The translations under genes and the position numbers were made by a program. The notes under the pieces are model-generated. The model did not search any database and was not told where the DNA came from. It saw only the letters and a program-made list of their open reading frames with translations. This document shows, one piece after another, positions 25,163 to 32,942 of a DNA stretch of 64,000 nucleotides (its first letter is position 1; every line of letters starts with the position of its first letter). Origin of the DNA: Vibrio tapetis subsp. quintayensis (GTDB lineage Bacteria; Pseudomonadota; Gammaproteobacteria; Enterobacterales; Vibrionaceae). The DNA is taken from positions 62,001-126,000 of the forward strand of contig NZ_JAUFQV010000012.1 of NCBI RefSeq assembly GCF_030409945.1, written 5' to 3'.

Positions 25163-27151
25163 TTATGATTTAACACAAACGGATTGAGCATCTTTAATTT
25201 GTTCAAGAATGCGTGTAATTGGAACCGCATGGCTATATAAAAAACCTTGGCCGACTGTAATCCCTAATGTTTTTAGCTTCTTCTCTTCATTGGGCGTTTC
25301 GATGCCCTCGGCGATGGCTTGCATACCAAGAGTTTGGCACAAAAAATTGATGACCTTGATGATTTGTACTGACTCAGGACGTTTATCCAAATCCATCACA
25401 AACTTTCGGTCGATTTTTAGCTCATCAAATCCGTAACTTAACAAGTACTCCATGGACGAAAATCCGGTGCCGAAATCATCAAGAGACAGACGGACATCGA
25501 GTTTACGCAAGCGCTGAAGAGTATGAGAAACCTGCTGCCCTTGTTGTACTTTCGTCAGCTCAGTCAATTCTAAAACCAGGCGAGACAAAGGGAACTGATA
25601 CTGTTTTGAGAACTGCATTAATAGCTCAACAAAGTTAATTTGAGCAAGAGACTGAGGCGATATATTGACCGCAACAGAGAAGCCCTCTGGCATTTGATGA
25701 ATATGATCTTGCCACTGCTCAAATATCTTTTCGATAATGGCAAAGGTGAGTGGCAAAATGGCACCTGTATCTTCTGCTCTAGTAATGATTTCCCAAGGAG
25801 ATGATAGATCCTCTTGCTTTAAGCGAAGTAGTGACTCAACACCAAAAACCTTGTTATTTTCAATCTGAATTTGAGGTTGATAATAGACATGGAAATCTCG
25901 GCTTGCTAGCAACTCTTCAATCCGACCATCAATATAGATTTTGTGCTTTAATCGTTCTTCAAAGGCTAAGTGGTAGTCGGAATAATCGAGCTTAGATTCT
26001 TTGGCCTCTAACAGCGCTATCTCTGCGTAATGTATCAATACTTCAGGGTCAGATGCATCCAGAGGGTGACGAGCAAGGCCAATATTAATGGCTAAGTTAA
26101 GCTCGGAAAAGGCTCGGTTTATATTGTGGAACGTTTCGCGACTGGACACTTTTTCGCTAGAAGGAATAAAGACAAAGAAATCATCGCCACCCAACCGGCA
26201 TACGATGGAATCGCTGCCATGACATTGGTTTAGTGCTTGGCTAACCTGTTTTAAAATATTATCGCCATGTTTTTGGCCGAATTTTAAGTTGATGCTGGAG
26301 AAGTTGAGAATATTAACACGCACAATCGTCCCGTGCTGATGACCCCCATCGAGTGCGGTACTGATATATTCGATGAATGCTTGGCGATTGAAGTTACCCG
26401 TTAATGGATCTTTTTTTGCTAGGGTACTGAGCAAGTCGTTATTTTCATTGATGGCATCGATATATCGCGCTGCATGCTTAGACGATAAATTGTAAGCATC
26501 AACAAGTTCAGATATTTCGTCTCTCTCTTTTATGACTTGGTCATGAATTTCAGGCAATCGCTCTTGGTCATCTTGCACTAAGGAAAATTGCGAAGACAAA
26601 GATTTAAGACGAAAAGCGATGGTCTCATGGAAAGTGCGGCGCAGGATATACAACAACGACAGAGAAATAATAAAGATAGTGAGTAAAAAAGCGCCGACGG
26701 ACAAGGCAAAAAACTGAAAGGCATATTCTGGGTTTACGTAAGCTTCAATATGACCAACAGTGATATTCTCTCCCTCTGCTGTCACATATTCCAACGGGAA
26801 TCGGTGATCCCATTCACTCCATATGAGTGAAGTTTTCGGAAGATCTAAGTCAAGAGTTTGAGACAGTAAATCGCCTTCTGACCAAATTGAAAAATGGCAG
26901 AAAACTGGGTCATTACGGAAAGTTGAAGTGATGGCTTCCAATTGCTCAAAATCAAAATTGAAGATGGCCGATGCCGTGGAAAGCTTGATCGAATCAATAC
27001 GCGAAACGGCGTTGCTTCGCATTTCATTTATAGCAAGAAAGTAACCGCCAATAGATAGTACAACCACCGCAGTAAAAGTCAGCAATAGTATCGGTATTCT
27101 TATTCGACTGGCTACTTTGCTGACGATTGAAACAAAAGGTTTGGTGCTCAT
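25163..27151 (-). CDS. Membrane-bound GGDEF-EAL cyclic di-GMP enzyme
   Basis: 662 residues. Helix at about 19-41, a periplasmic sensor of about 105 residues, second helix at about 147-170, then GGDEF (about 245-390) and EAL (about 405-655). The cyclase signature is GGDDF (321-325), not GGDEF, and no RxxD inhibitory site precedes it, so cyclase activity is uncertain. The EAL domain keeps its metal and catalytic residues: Glu439 (as ESL), Asn496, Glu528, Asp558-Asp559, Lys579, Glu615 and Gln635. It is therefore most likely a phosphodiesterase that lowers cyclic di-GMP. Its signal is not known. Confidence 0.9.
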   Translation of the reverse strand: MSTKPFVSIVSKVASRIRIPILLLTFTAVVVLSIGGYFLAINEMRSNAVSRIDSIKLSTASAIFNFDFEQLEAITSTFRNDPVFCHFSIWSEGDLLSQTLDLDLPKTSLIWSEWDHRFPLEYVTAEGENITVGHIEAYVNPEYAFQFFALSVGAFLLTIFIISLSLLYILRRTFHETIAFRLKSLSSQFSLVQDDQERLPEIHDQVIKERDEISELVDAYNLSSKHAARYIDAINENNDLLSTLAKKDPLTGNFNRQAFIEYISTALDGGHQHGTIVRVNILNFSSINLKFGQKHGDNILKQVSQALNQCHGSDSIVCRLGGDDFFVFIPSSEKVSSRETFHNINRAFSELNLAINIGLARHPLDASDPEVLIHYAEIALLEAKESKLDYSDYHLAFEERLKHKIYIDGRIEELLASRDFHVYYQPQIQIENNKVFGVESLLRLKQEDLSSPWEIITRAEDTGAILPLTFAIIEKIFEQWQDHIHQMPEGFSVAVNISPQSLAQINFVELLMQFSKQYQFPLSRLVLELTELTKVQQGQQVSHTLQRLRKLDVRLSLDDFGTGFSSMEYLLSYGFDELKIDRKFVMDLDKRPESVQIIKVINFLCQTLGMQAIAEGIETPNEEKKLKTLGITVGQGFLYSHAVPITRILEQIKDAQSVCVKS

Positions 27152-27500
27152 TTCATCCTTATCCTGCGTTGCATGTTCACGTTGAACGCTCTATTGAGAT
27201 ATTAGTTATTTACTTAGTATAGTCATTAAAAATAATTAGATACCAACAATAGATTGCGATTTAAAGAGGAAATTTGCAGTTTTGTATGGTCGGTACGGAT
27301 TAAAACCGTAGTGACAGACCCAACAAGCAATCAGCAGGGTATCTGTAAGCCCATTATACTGAATTCTGCCTAATAATATTGACTGATTGGTTTTGCCTAT
27401 TGATAAAAAAGATCAAATCGATTTAGTAAAATCAAGAAATTAGACGACACTTAACCTATACCCAACAATTAAATGCGACGGAACGGGTTAAGGAGCGAAT
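27152..27500. other. Divergent promoter region, no gene seen
   Basis: 349 AT-rich bases between the divergently read GGDEF-EAL and CBS genes. It must hold both promoters. I see no convincing operator, RNA gene or repeat. Confidence 0.5.
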
Positions 27501-27920
27501 ATGGAATCGATCAGAATTAAAGATTATATGGTACACAAAGCGGTCACTTTCACGGAAGAAATGCCATTGAGCGCTGCGTTAGATAAAGTGATGCGTTCCG
27601 AGCACATGGGTGGCCCGGTAATCAACGAAAACAAAGAAGTGATTGGCTTCTTGTCTGAACAAGATCTGCTCGACAAGTTGGTTGCGGTTAGTTATTACTG
27701 CCAAGATTCACATATTGTCAGTGACTGTATGCATCGAGAGGTGCTGTCGGTCAAACCTGAAATGCCGATCATTGAGTTGGCGGGCATGATGAAAGTCGGT
27801 AAGCCGAAAATGTATCCTGTGGTGAATGACCAAAACAAATTTTTAGGGATTATTACGCGAACCGAAGTACTTCGAGCGGTAGGAGCGAGTATTAACGATT
27901 GCTTTAAACATCCTGTTTAA
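27501..27920 (+). CDS. CBS-domain pair protein
   Basis: 139 residues made of two CBS motifs (about 6-60 and 76-130), with 'IKDYMVHKAVTFTEEMPLSAALDKVM' and 'VSDCMHREVLSVKPEMPIIELAGMM' as the two starts. AAGGAG lies 6 bases before the ATG. CBS pairs bind adenosine nucleotides and act as energy sensors, usually within larger proteins; standalone pairs have few known targets. It is monocistronic and followed by a strong terminator. The target is unknown. Confidence 0.88.
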   Translation: MESIRIKDYMVHKAVTFTEEMPLSAALDKVMRSEHMGGPVINENKEVIGFLSEQDLLDKLVAVSYYCQDSHIVSDCMHREVLSVKPEMPIIELAGMMKVGKPKMYPVVNDQNKFLGIITRTEVLRAVGASINDCFKHPV

Positions 27921-27936
27921 TGATACTTAACCACTT

Positions 27937-27968
27937 AATAGGGCGCTTATGGCGCCTTATTTGTTTTT
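27937..27968 (+). terminator. Terminator of the CBS gene
   Basis: Stem of about 10 bp (AATAGGGCGC at 27937-27946 with GCGCCTTATT from 27952, one G-U pair), loop TTATG, then TTGTTTTT. It separates the CBS gene from the MATE exporter gene. Confidence 0.8.
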
Positions 27969-28015
27969 ATGATGCTCAATTTTATACTTATTTCAAATGA
28001 AACGGATACCCGCTT

Positions 28016-29482
28016 ATGGTAACGCAGCAAGCAAAATTTGTTGAAGGCTCAACAATGAAACATATTCTGACGATGTCAGGGGCCGGTTCTATCGGCTTGT
28101 TAGCTTTGTTTGCGGTAGACCTGCTCGACATGTTGTTTATCAGTATGTTGGGTCAAGTTGAATTGGCGGCAGCGGTTGGCTTTGCGGGAACGTTGTTGTT
28201 TTTTTCAACCTCGGTATCTATTGGTTCATCGATTGCAATGGGGGCGATGGTTTCAAAAGCTCTAGGAGCAAAGCAACAGCAAGATGCGAAGCGAAAAGCC
28301 AGTAATATCTTAACGGCCGCCTTTTTGATTAGCTTGCTGGTCACGATCGTCATGTACCTGAACATAGAAGTGTTACTCAGTGCGATTGGTGCGCAAGGCT
28401 TTGCGTTAGAGCGTGCGACAGCTTATTTGGAAATCATTTTACCAAGCAGTCCATTACTCGCGTTGGGTATGGCAAGTGGTGCCGCATTACGAGCCGCTGG
28501 CGATGCTAAACGCAGTATGTGGGCAACACTTTCTGGTGGTATTGTTAACGCGATATTAGACCCCATTTTTATTTTTGGATTCAATTGGAACGTAGAAGGT
28601 GCTGCTGCTGCATCGGTTGTGGCTCGAATTACCGTATTAGCGTTCTCTATTATTCCTCTTTATCGTACGTATAAACTCATTCGGTTGCCTAACTTAGATG
28701 AGTTGAGGCAGGACTTGCGCTCTATCTTGACCATTGCGGTTCCCGCCATTATTACTAATACCGCTACCCCAATAGGCAATGCGATAGTGACAGCAAACAT
28801 TGCTCATTTTGGAGAAAACTACGTGGCAGGTTTTGCCGTCATTGGTCGTGTTTCACCCGTCGCGTTCGCGGTTATATTTGCACTATCCGGTGCTGTTGGC
28901 CCCATCATAGGGCAAAACTACGGAGCGCAAAGAATCGATAGAGTAAAAGAAACTCTGATGAATTCTTTGCTATTCGTTACCGTCTATTGCATCGCAGTAT
29001 CCATTATTCTTTATTTGGTTCAAGACGCGCTAATTGCTGGCTTTGCACTGACCGGAGACGCAGCCATTATTGTAGCGGCCTTTTGTTCTTATATTGCGTT
29101 CAGCTTTGTGTTTAACGGCGCCCTGTTTGTTGCTAATACGTCATTCAACAATTTAGGTAAGCCCATTTATTCAACGGCACTTAATTTAGGTAAAGCCACG
29201 CTAGGCACATTGCCGTTTGTGTACTTCGGCGCGCAGTGGTTCGGGGCGCTTGGGGTTTTATATGGACAAGCGGTAGGGAGCATTGTATTTGGTGTTTTAG
29301 GCATTATGGTGCTACAGCGACACATTCAGTCAATGATGCAAGAATTTAGCTATGAACCAGAGCTCGATCCAGCAACCACGTCTGTCAATATGACGCCATT
29401 TTGCAATTGTGACCCTGTGTTAATTGAAGAAGTCACCAGCCATAAATCTGTGAGCCAAATAGCAACTAAGCCAGAAGTTTAA
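28016..29482 (+). CDS. MATE-family multidrug/sodium efflux transporter
   Basis: 488 residues with twelve helices in two similar halves, as in NorM/DinF-type exporters. The family start pattern FVEGSTMKHILTMSGAGSIG lies just after the first ATG, which supports that start over an ATG at 28055. Later marks are 'ALRAAGDAKRSMW' with 'NAILDPIFIFGF' and 'GPIIGQNYGAQR'. The C-terminus has a hydrophilic tail with Cys-Asn-Cys (FCNCDP). It exports cationic compounds in exchange for sodium or protons. The true substrate cannot be read from the sequence. Confidence 0.88.
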   Translation: MVTQQAKFVEGSTMKHILTMSGAGSIGLLALFAVDLLDMLFISMLGQVELAAAVGFAGTLLFFSTSVSIGSSIAMGAMVSKALGAKQQQDAKRKASNILTAAFLISLLVTIVMYLNIEVLLSAIGAQGFALERATAYLEIILPSSPLLALGMASGAALRAAGDAKRSMWATLSGGIVNAILDPIFIFGFNWNVEGAAAASVVARITVLAFSIIPLYRTYKLIRLPNLDELRQDLRSILTIAVPAIITNTATPIGNAIVTANIAHFGENYVAGFAVIGRVSPVAFAVIFALSGAVGPIIGQNYGAQRIDRVKETLMNSLLFVTVYCIAVSIILYLVQDALIAGFALTGDAAIIVAAFCSYIAFSFVFNGALFVANTSFNNLGKPIYSTALNLGKATLGTLPFVYFGAQWFGALGVLYGQAVGSIVFGVLGIMVLQRHIQSMMQEFSYEPELDPATTSVNMTPFCNCDPVLIEEVTSHKSVSQIATKPEV

Positions 29483-29622
29483 CTGCGTATTCAACCGATT
29501 GCTGTTTCCTTGATCTACCTCTAGGTCTACTTGTAACTGCAGATGAATAATTGTGCCATTCAAGGTTTGAATTGCACAATTACCTCTCGGGTATTTACAG
29601 TAACAGGAAGTTTCGTTGTATT

Positions 29623-31041
29623 ATGCGCCAGTACTTAAAGTTTATTATCCCTCTTCTCATTCCCGCTCTCATATTATTGATGCCATTGTCGGCATTTCCA
29701 TTTGAAGGCATAACCATTATTCAGCAACGTGTGATTGCTATCTTCTTGCTTGCGGCATTGTGCTGGGTGTTTGAGCCCATTCCTATCTATGCCACTTCAG
29801 TGGTGATCATTGTATTAGAGCTGCTGTTACTTTCGGATAAAGGGCTCATCTTTTTCCGCTATGCCCAAGATGAAGCACATTTCGGTAACCTCCTGAAATA
29901 CAGTGACATTATGGCGACCTTTGCCAGTCCAATTATCATGTTATTTTTAGGGGGCTTCTTTTTGGCAATGGCGGCCACTAAATATCGTTTGGATGTCAAC
30001 TTGGCTCGTGTGCTGCTGCGTCCGTTTGGCTCCCAGCCTAAGTATGTGATGCTTGGCCTTATGCTAATTACAGGCATATTTTCGATGTTCATGTCGAATA
30101 CCGCGACAACGGCCATGATGTTGTCTATTTTAACGCCAGTCATTGCCGTTTTTGGGCCAAAAGATCCGGGGCGTATTGCTTTTGCCTTGTGCGTTCCTGT
30201 TGCGGCGAACATTGGTGGTATCGGTACCCCAATTGGAACGCCCCCTAACGCCATTGCTCTAAAATACCTAGTGGGTGATAACCTGATCACGTTTGGTGAG
30301 TGGATGGTATTTGGTGTGCCATTTGTGATAGTGATGATGGCGCTAGCTTGGTTTTTAATTAAACACCTATACCCAGCTCAGCAGCAAAATATTGATCTCA
30401 ACATTAAAGGAAAGTTCCTAAAAACGCCGAAAGCCATTACGGTTTACATTGTGTTTGCGGGTACCATTCTGCTTTGGTTAATGGGATCTAGCCATGGCAT
30501 GAACTCTTACACCGTAGCCTTGATCCCTGTCGCTATTTTTTCTCTTACTGGCATCATCAATAAAGAAGATCTGAAGAAAATTTCGTGGGACGTACTCTGG
30601 CTCGTTTCCGGTGGTATCGCACTTGGTTTGGCTTTGGATAAAACGGGTTTAGCACGTTTAGTGGTTCACAGTATTCCGTTTGACGCTTACTCACCTTATG
30701 TTGTGTTATTTGGTGCTGCGTTCTTATGTTTGTTGATGGCGAATTTCATGTCTCATACCGCAACCGCGAACTTATTAATGCCAATAATGGCGGCGCTTGG
30801 TGCGTCCATGGTAAGCCTTGCTCCTTTAGGTGGTGAGATGACTCTGATTTTAGTCGTGACTTTTGCGGCATCCTTGGGCATGTCTTTGCCTATCAGTACG
30901 CCACCGAATGCGTTGGCGCACGCAACGGGTAATGTTGAAAGTAGCCAAATGGCACGCGTTGGTATCGTACTAGGTGTGGTGGGTGTGCTATTGAGTTTTG
31001 TAATGGTATGGGTACTTCACTCTGTTGGGCACATTGGGTAA
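29623..31041 (+). CDS. DASS/SLC13-family sodium-coupled carboxylate transporter
   Basis: 472 residues from the ATG at 29623 (AGGAA 13 bases upstream); a longer frame from 29551 has no ribosome site. The two substrate and sodium motifs of the DASS family are visible: Ser-Asn-Thr (MSNTATTAMM) with GTPIGTPPNA, and Ser-His-Thr (MSHTATANLLMP) with SLPISTPPNA. These correspond to the SNT motifs in Vibrio cholerae INDY, which carries succinate with sodium. The second motif has His for Asn. It is followed 3 bases later by a soluble histidine kinase gene and then a response regulator gene, which suggests that uptake and sensing are linked. Confidence 0.9.
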   Translation: MRQYLKFIIPLLIPALILLMPLSAFPFEGITIIQQRVIAIFLLAALCWVFEPIPIYATSVVIIVLELLLLSDKGLIFFRYAQDEAHFGNLLKYSDIMATFASPIIMLFLGGFFLAMAATKYRLDVNLARVLLRPFGSQPKYVMLGLMLITGIFSMFMSNTATTAMMLSILTPVIAVFGPKDPGRIAFALCVPVAANIGGIGTPIGTPPNAIALKYLVGDNLITFGEWMVFGVPFVIVMMALAWFLIKHLYPAQQQNIDLNIKGKFLKTPKAITVYIVFAGTILLWLMGSSHGMNSYTVALIPVAIFSLTGIINKEDLKKISWDVLWLVSGGIALGLALDKTGLARLVVHSIPFDAYSPYVVLFGAAFLCLLMANFMSHTATANLLMPIMAALGASMVSLAPLGGEMTLILVVTFAASLGMSLPISTPPNALAHATGNVESSQMARVGIVLGVVGVLLSFVMVWVLHSVGHIG

Positions 31042-31044
31042 CGT

Positions 31045-32385
31045 ATGGCACTTAGTCGATATCAGCAGATCATTGAAGCGTACTTTACCGAGCCAAATAG
31101 GCAAGTGGAGATAGCAGCAGGTCAGCCAGTGCTTACCCAGAGCGGCCATAACGATAGGCTTTACTTCGTGGTAAGTGGTGGGCTGCAAGGTTTTTATCAA
31201 GATGAAGAAAGCCAGCAGCAGATCCAAGTATTTACAGCATCGACGGGAGCCTTTATTGGGGTTCACAGTTTTTTTTCAGAGACTTATCTTGCTTCATCAA
31301 CGGTGGTTGCTAAATCTAACTGCGTTTTAGCATGGATAGATCACAGTACAGAAGCCATCGAGCCTGAAAAGCATGGGCCGCTGTCGGCCCAGTTTACTCC
31401 GATCATTGTGAATGAACTCTCTCAACGTCAACGGCGCGCAACACAAGAAACCATCGCTAAAGAGCGAGCGTTAAAACAGCTGCACACGGCTGAACAAATG
31501 ACCACGCTTGGCCAATTAGCTGCCGGCATTGCGCACGAGTTGAATAACGCGGTAGGTGTACTCAGCAGTAAAACCGAACGGCTTCTCAATGTCATATTGG
31601 AGCTACTTGAAGAAAACAATAATCAAGCCAGTGAGTTTGTTGATCAGGGCTTACTTTGGGGACAAAAAATTAGCTCAGCGGATGTGAGAGTACGTTCAAA
31701 AGAGTTGATAAAAGAGTACGGGCTAGAAAGGGAACAAGCGAAAGCGATTGCACGAGCCGTACCTAACGGAGACGTAAGCCGTGGCTGGTTAGACAATACA
31801 GAACAAGCGATTCGGTTTTGGAACATAGGGCGAGATCTGCATGACATGCGTATTGCCGCCAAGCACTCGGTCAGTATTGTTAAGTCGGTTAAGCAGTTAG
31901 GCCGTACCGATGTAGAAACCAAAGAATGGGTTGATATTAACGATAGCTTACGTAAGTCGCTAGCACTATTACAAAGTGACTTACGCAGAGTGTCCGTGCA
32001 TTTTAGCCCTGCTGAGTTACCTAAATTTATCGGTTCTGAGACCGAGTTAGTTCAGATTTGGGCGAATATCATTAAGAATGCGTGCGATGCAATGTCTGAC
32101 ACTGAGAACCCTAAAATTGACATTGTTAGCCGTTTTTCAAGTAACAAAATTTTGGTCACTATTAGTAATAATGGCCCGGAAATACCCGAAGTGATTCGCC
32201 GGCAAGTTTTTCAACCCAACTTCACCACTAAAAAAGGCGGGCTGTCTTTTGGTTTGGGGTTAGGCCTATCGATTGTTAAACGGATCGTGAGCAGCTATGA
32301 GGGTTCCGTTGTCGTCAAAAGCAGCCCAGAAAACACGGTGTTTCGGATAAAATTACCCAATGAGGATGGTTATGGAAAAGCTTAA
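31045..32385 (+). CDS. Soluble histidine kinase with N-terminal cyclic-nucleotide-binding-like domain
   Basis: 446 residues without a membrane segment. Residues 1-120 look like a CRP-type cyclic-nucleotide-binding fold (VLTQSGHNDRLYFVVSGGLQGF), then a coiled coil and the phospho-acceptor box GIAHELNN with His164. A long helical insert (about 185-290) separates this from the ATPase domain: N-box NIIKNACDA, then G boxes. The first G box reads SNNGPEIP where DNGxGI is usual, so Asp is replaced by Asn375; GLGLGLSIV is intact. It starts 3 bases after the DASS transporter gene and overlaps the response regulator gene. It probably senses a cytoplasmic ligand or the transporter itself. Confidence 0.85.
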   Translation: MALSRYQQIIEAYFTEPNRQVEIAAGQPVLTQSGHNDRLYFVVSGGLQGFYQDEESQQQIQVFTASTGAFIGVHSFFSETYLASSTVVAKSNCVLAWIDHSTEAIEPEKHGPLSAQFTPIIVNELSQRQRRATQETIAKERALKQLHTAEQMTTLGQLAAGIAHELNNAVGVLSSKTERLLNVILELLEENNNQASEFVDQGLLWGQKISSADVRVRSKELIKEYGLEREQAKAIARAVPNGDVSRGWLDNTEQAIRFWNIGRDLHDMRIAAKHSVSIVKSVKQLGRTDVETKEWVDINDSLRKSLALLQSDLRRVSVHFSPAELPKFIGSETELVQIWANIIKNACDAMSDTENPKIDIVSRFSSNKILVTISNNGPEIPEVIRRQVFQPNFTTKKGGLSFGLGLGLSIVKRIVSSYEGSVVVKSSPENTVFRIKLPNEDGYGKA

Positions 32386-32845
32386 TTTAATTTGTGTCGA
32401 TGATCAGCGTGAAGTATTAGGCGCAGTTTTGCAGGATTTGGCACCGCTTTCTAGCTGGGTCAATATTGAAGATTGTGAGTCAGCGGATGAAGCGCTGGAG
32501 TTGATGGACGAACTCGATGCGGAGGGGGAGTTTATTGCACTTGTCATCTCAGACCATGTGATGCCAGGCAAGACAGGGGTAGAACTACTGACGGATATTT
32601 CGGTAGACAGCCGTTTCGTTAAAACCAAGAAAGTACTATTGACCGGTCAAGCAACGCATAACGATACCATTACCGCTATCAATAAAGCTCGTATAGAGAG
32701 TTATTTTGAAAAACCGTGGCAAGGTAAGGAGTTATTAGAGCGAGCAAGAACGCTGTTAACCGAATACATTTTTGACAATGGGCTCGACTACTCAGACTAT
32801 CCATCTGAGCTGGATCAAAGTGTCGTGCTTAATCGCCTACGTTAA
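32372..32845 (+). CDS. Response regulator without DNA-binding domain
   Basis: 157 residues from the ATG at 32372, with GAGGA 5 bases upstream inside the end of the kinase gene (14-base overlap). The receiver domain fills residues 1-125: Asp10-Asp11, phosphorylation site Asp61 (VISDHVMPGKTG), Thr91 and Lys114 (FEKPW). The remaining 40 residues form a short tail (EYIFDNGLDYSDYPSEL) without a known output domain. It is the evident partner of the upstream kinase; how it passes on the signal is unknown, perhaps by protein contact. Confidence 0.88.
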   Translation: MEKLNLICVDDQREVLGAVLQDLAPLSSWVNIEDCESADEALELMDELDAEGEFIALVISDHVMPGKTGVELLTDISVDSRFVKTKKVLLTGQATHNDTITAINKARIESYFEKPWQGKELLERARTLLTEYIFDNGLDYSDYPSELDQSVVLNRLR

Positions 32846-32879
32846 CCAACGGAATTGACTCTCTTTACAAAATAAAGCC

Positions 32880-32911
32880 TTGACCTTGGAGTTAACTCCA
32901 AGGTGTATAGT
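32880..32911 (+). promoter_or_regulatory. MerR-family metal-responsive promoter of zntA
   Basis: A -35 box TTGACC (32880-32885) and -10 box TATAGT (32906-32911) are 20 bases apart, longer than the standard 17. A perfect 22-bp palindrome (half-site ACCTTGGAGTT at 32883-32893) fills the spacer. This is the classical arrangement for MerR-type activators such as ZntR, CadR or PbrR that untwist the spacer when metal binds. The regulator gene is not in the window. Confidence 0.9.
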
Positions 32912-32942
32912 TAGAGCACATTAACCATAAAAGGAATAAGCC

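Noticed and set aside
29859..30290. Minus-strand frame of 143 codons
   Set aside because: It is antisense to the DASS transporter and has no domain or ribosome site.
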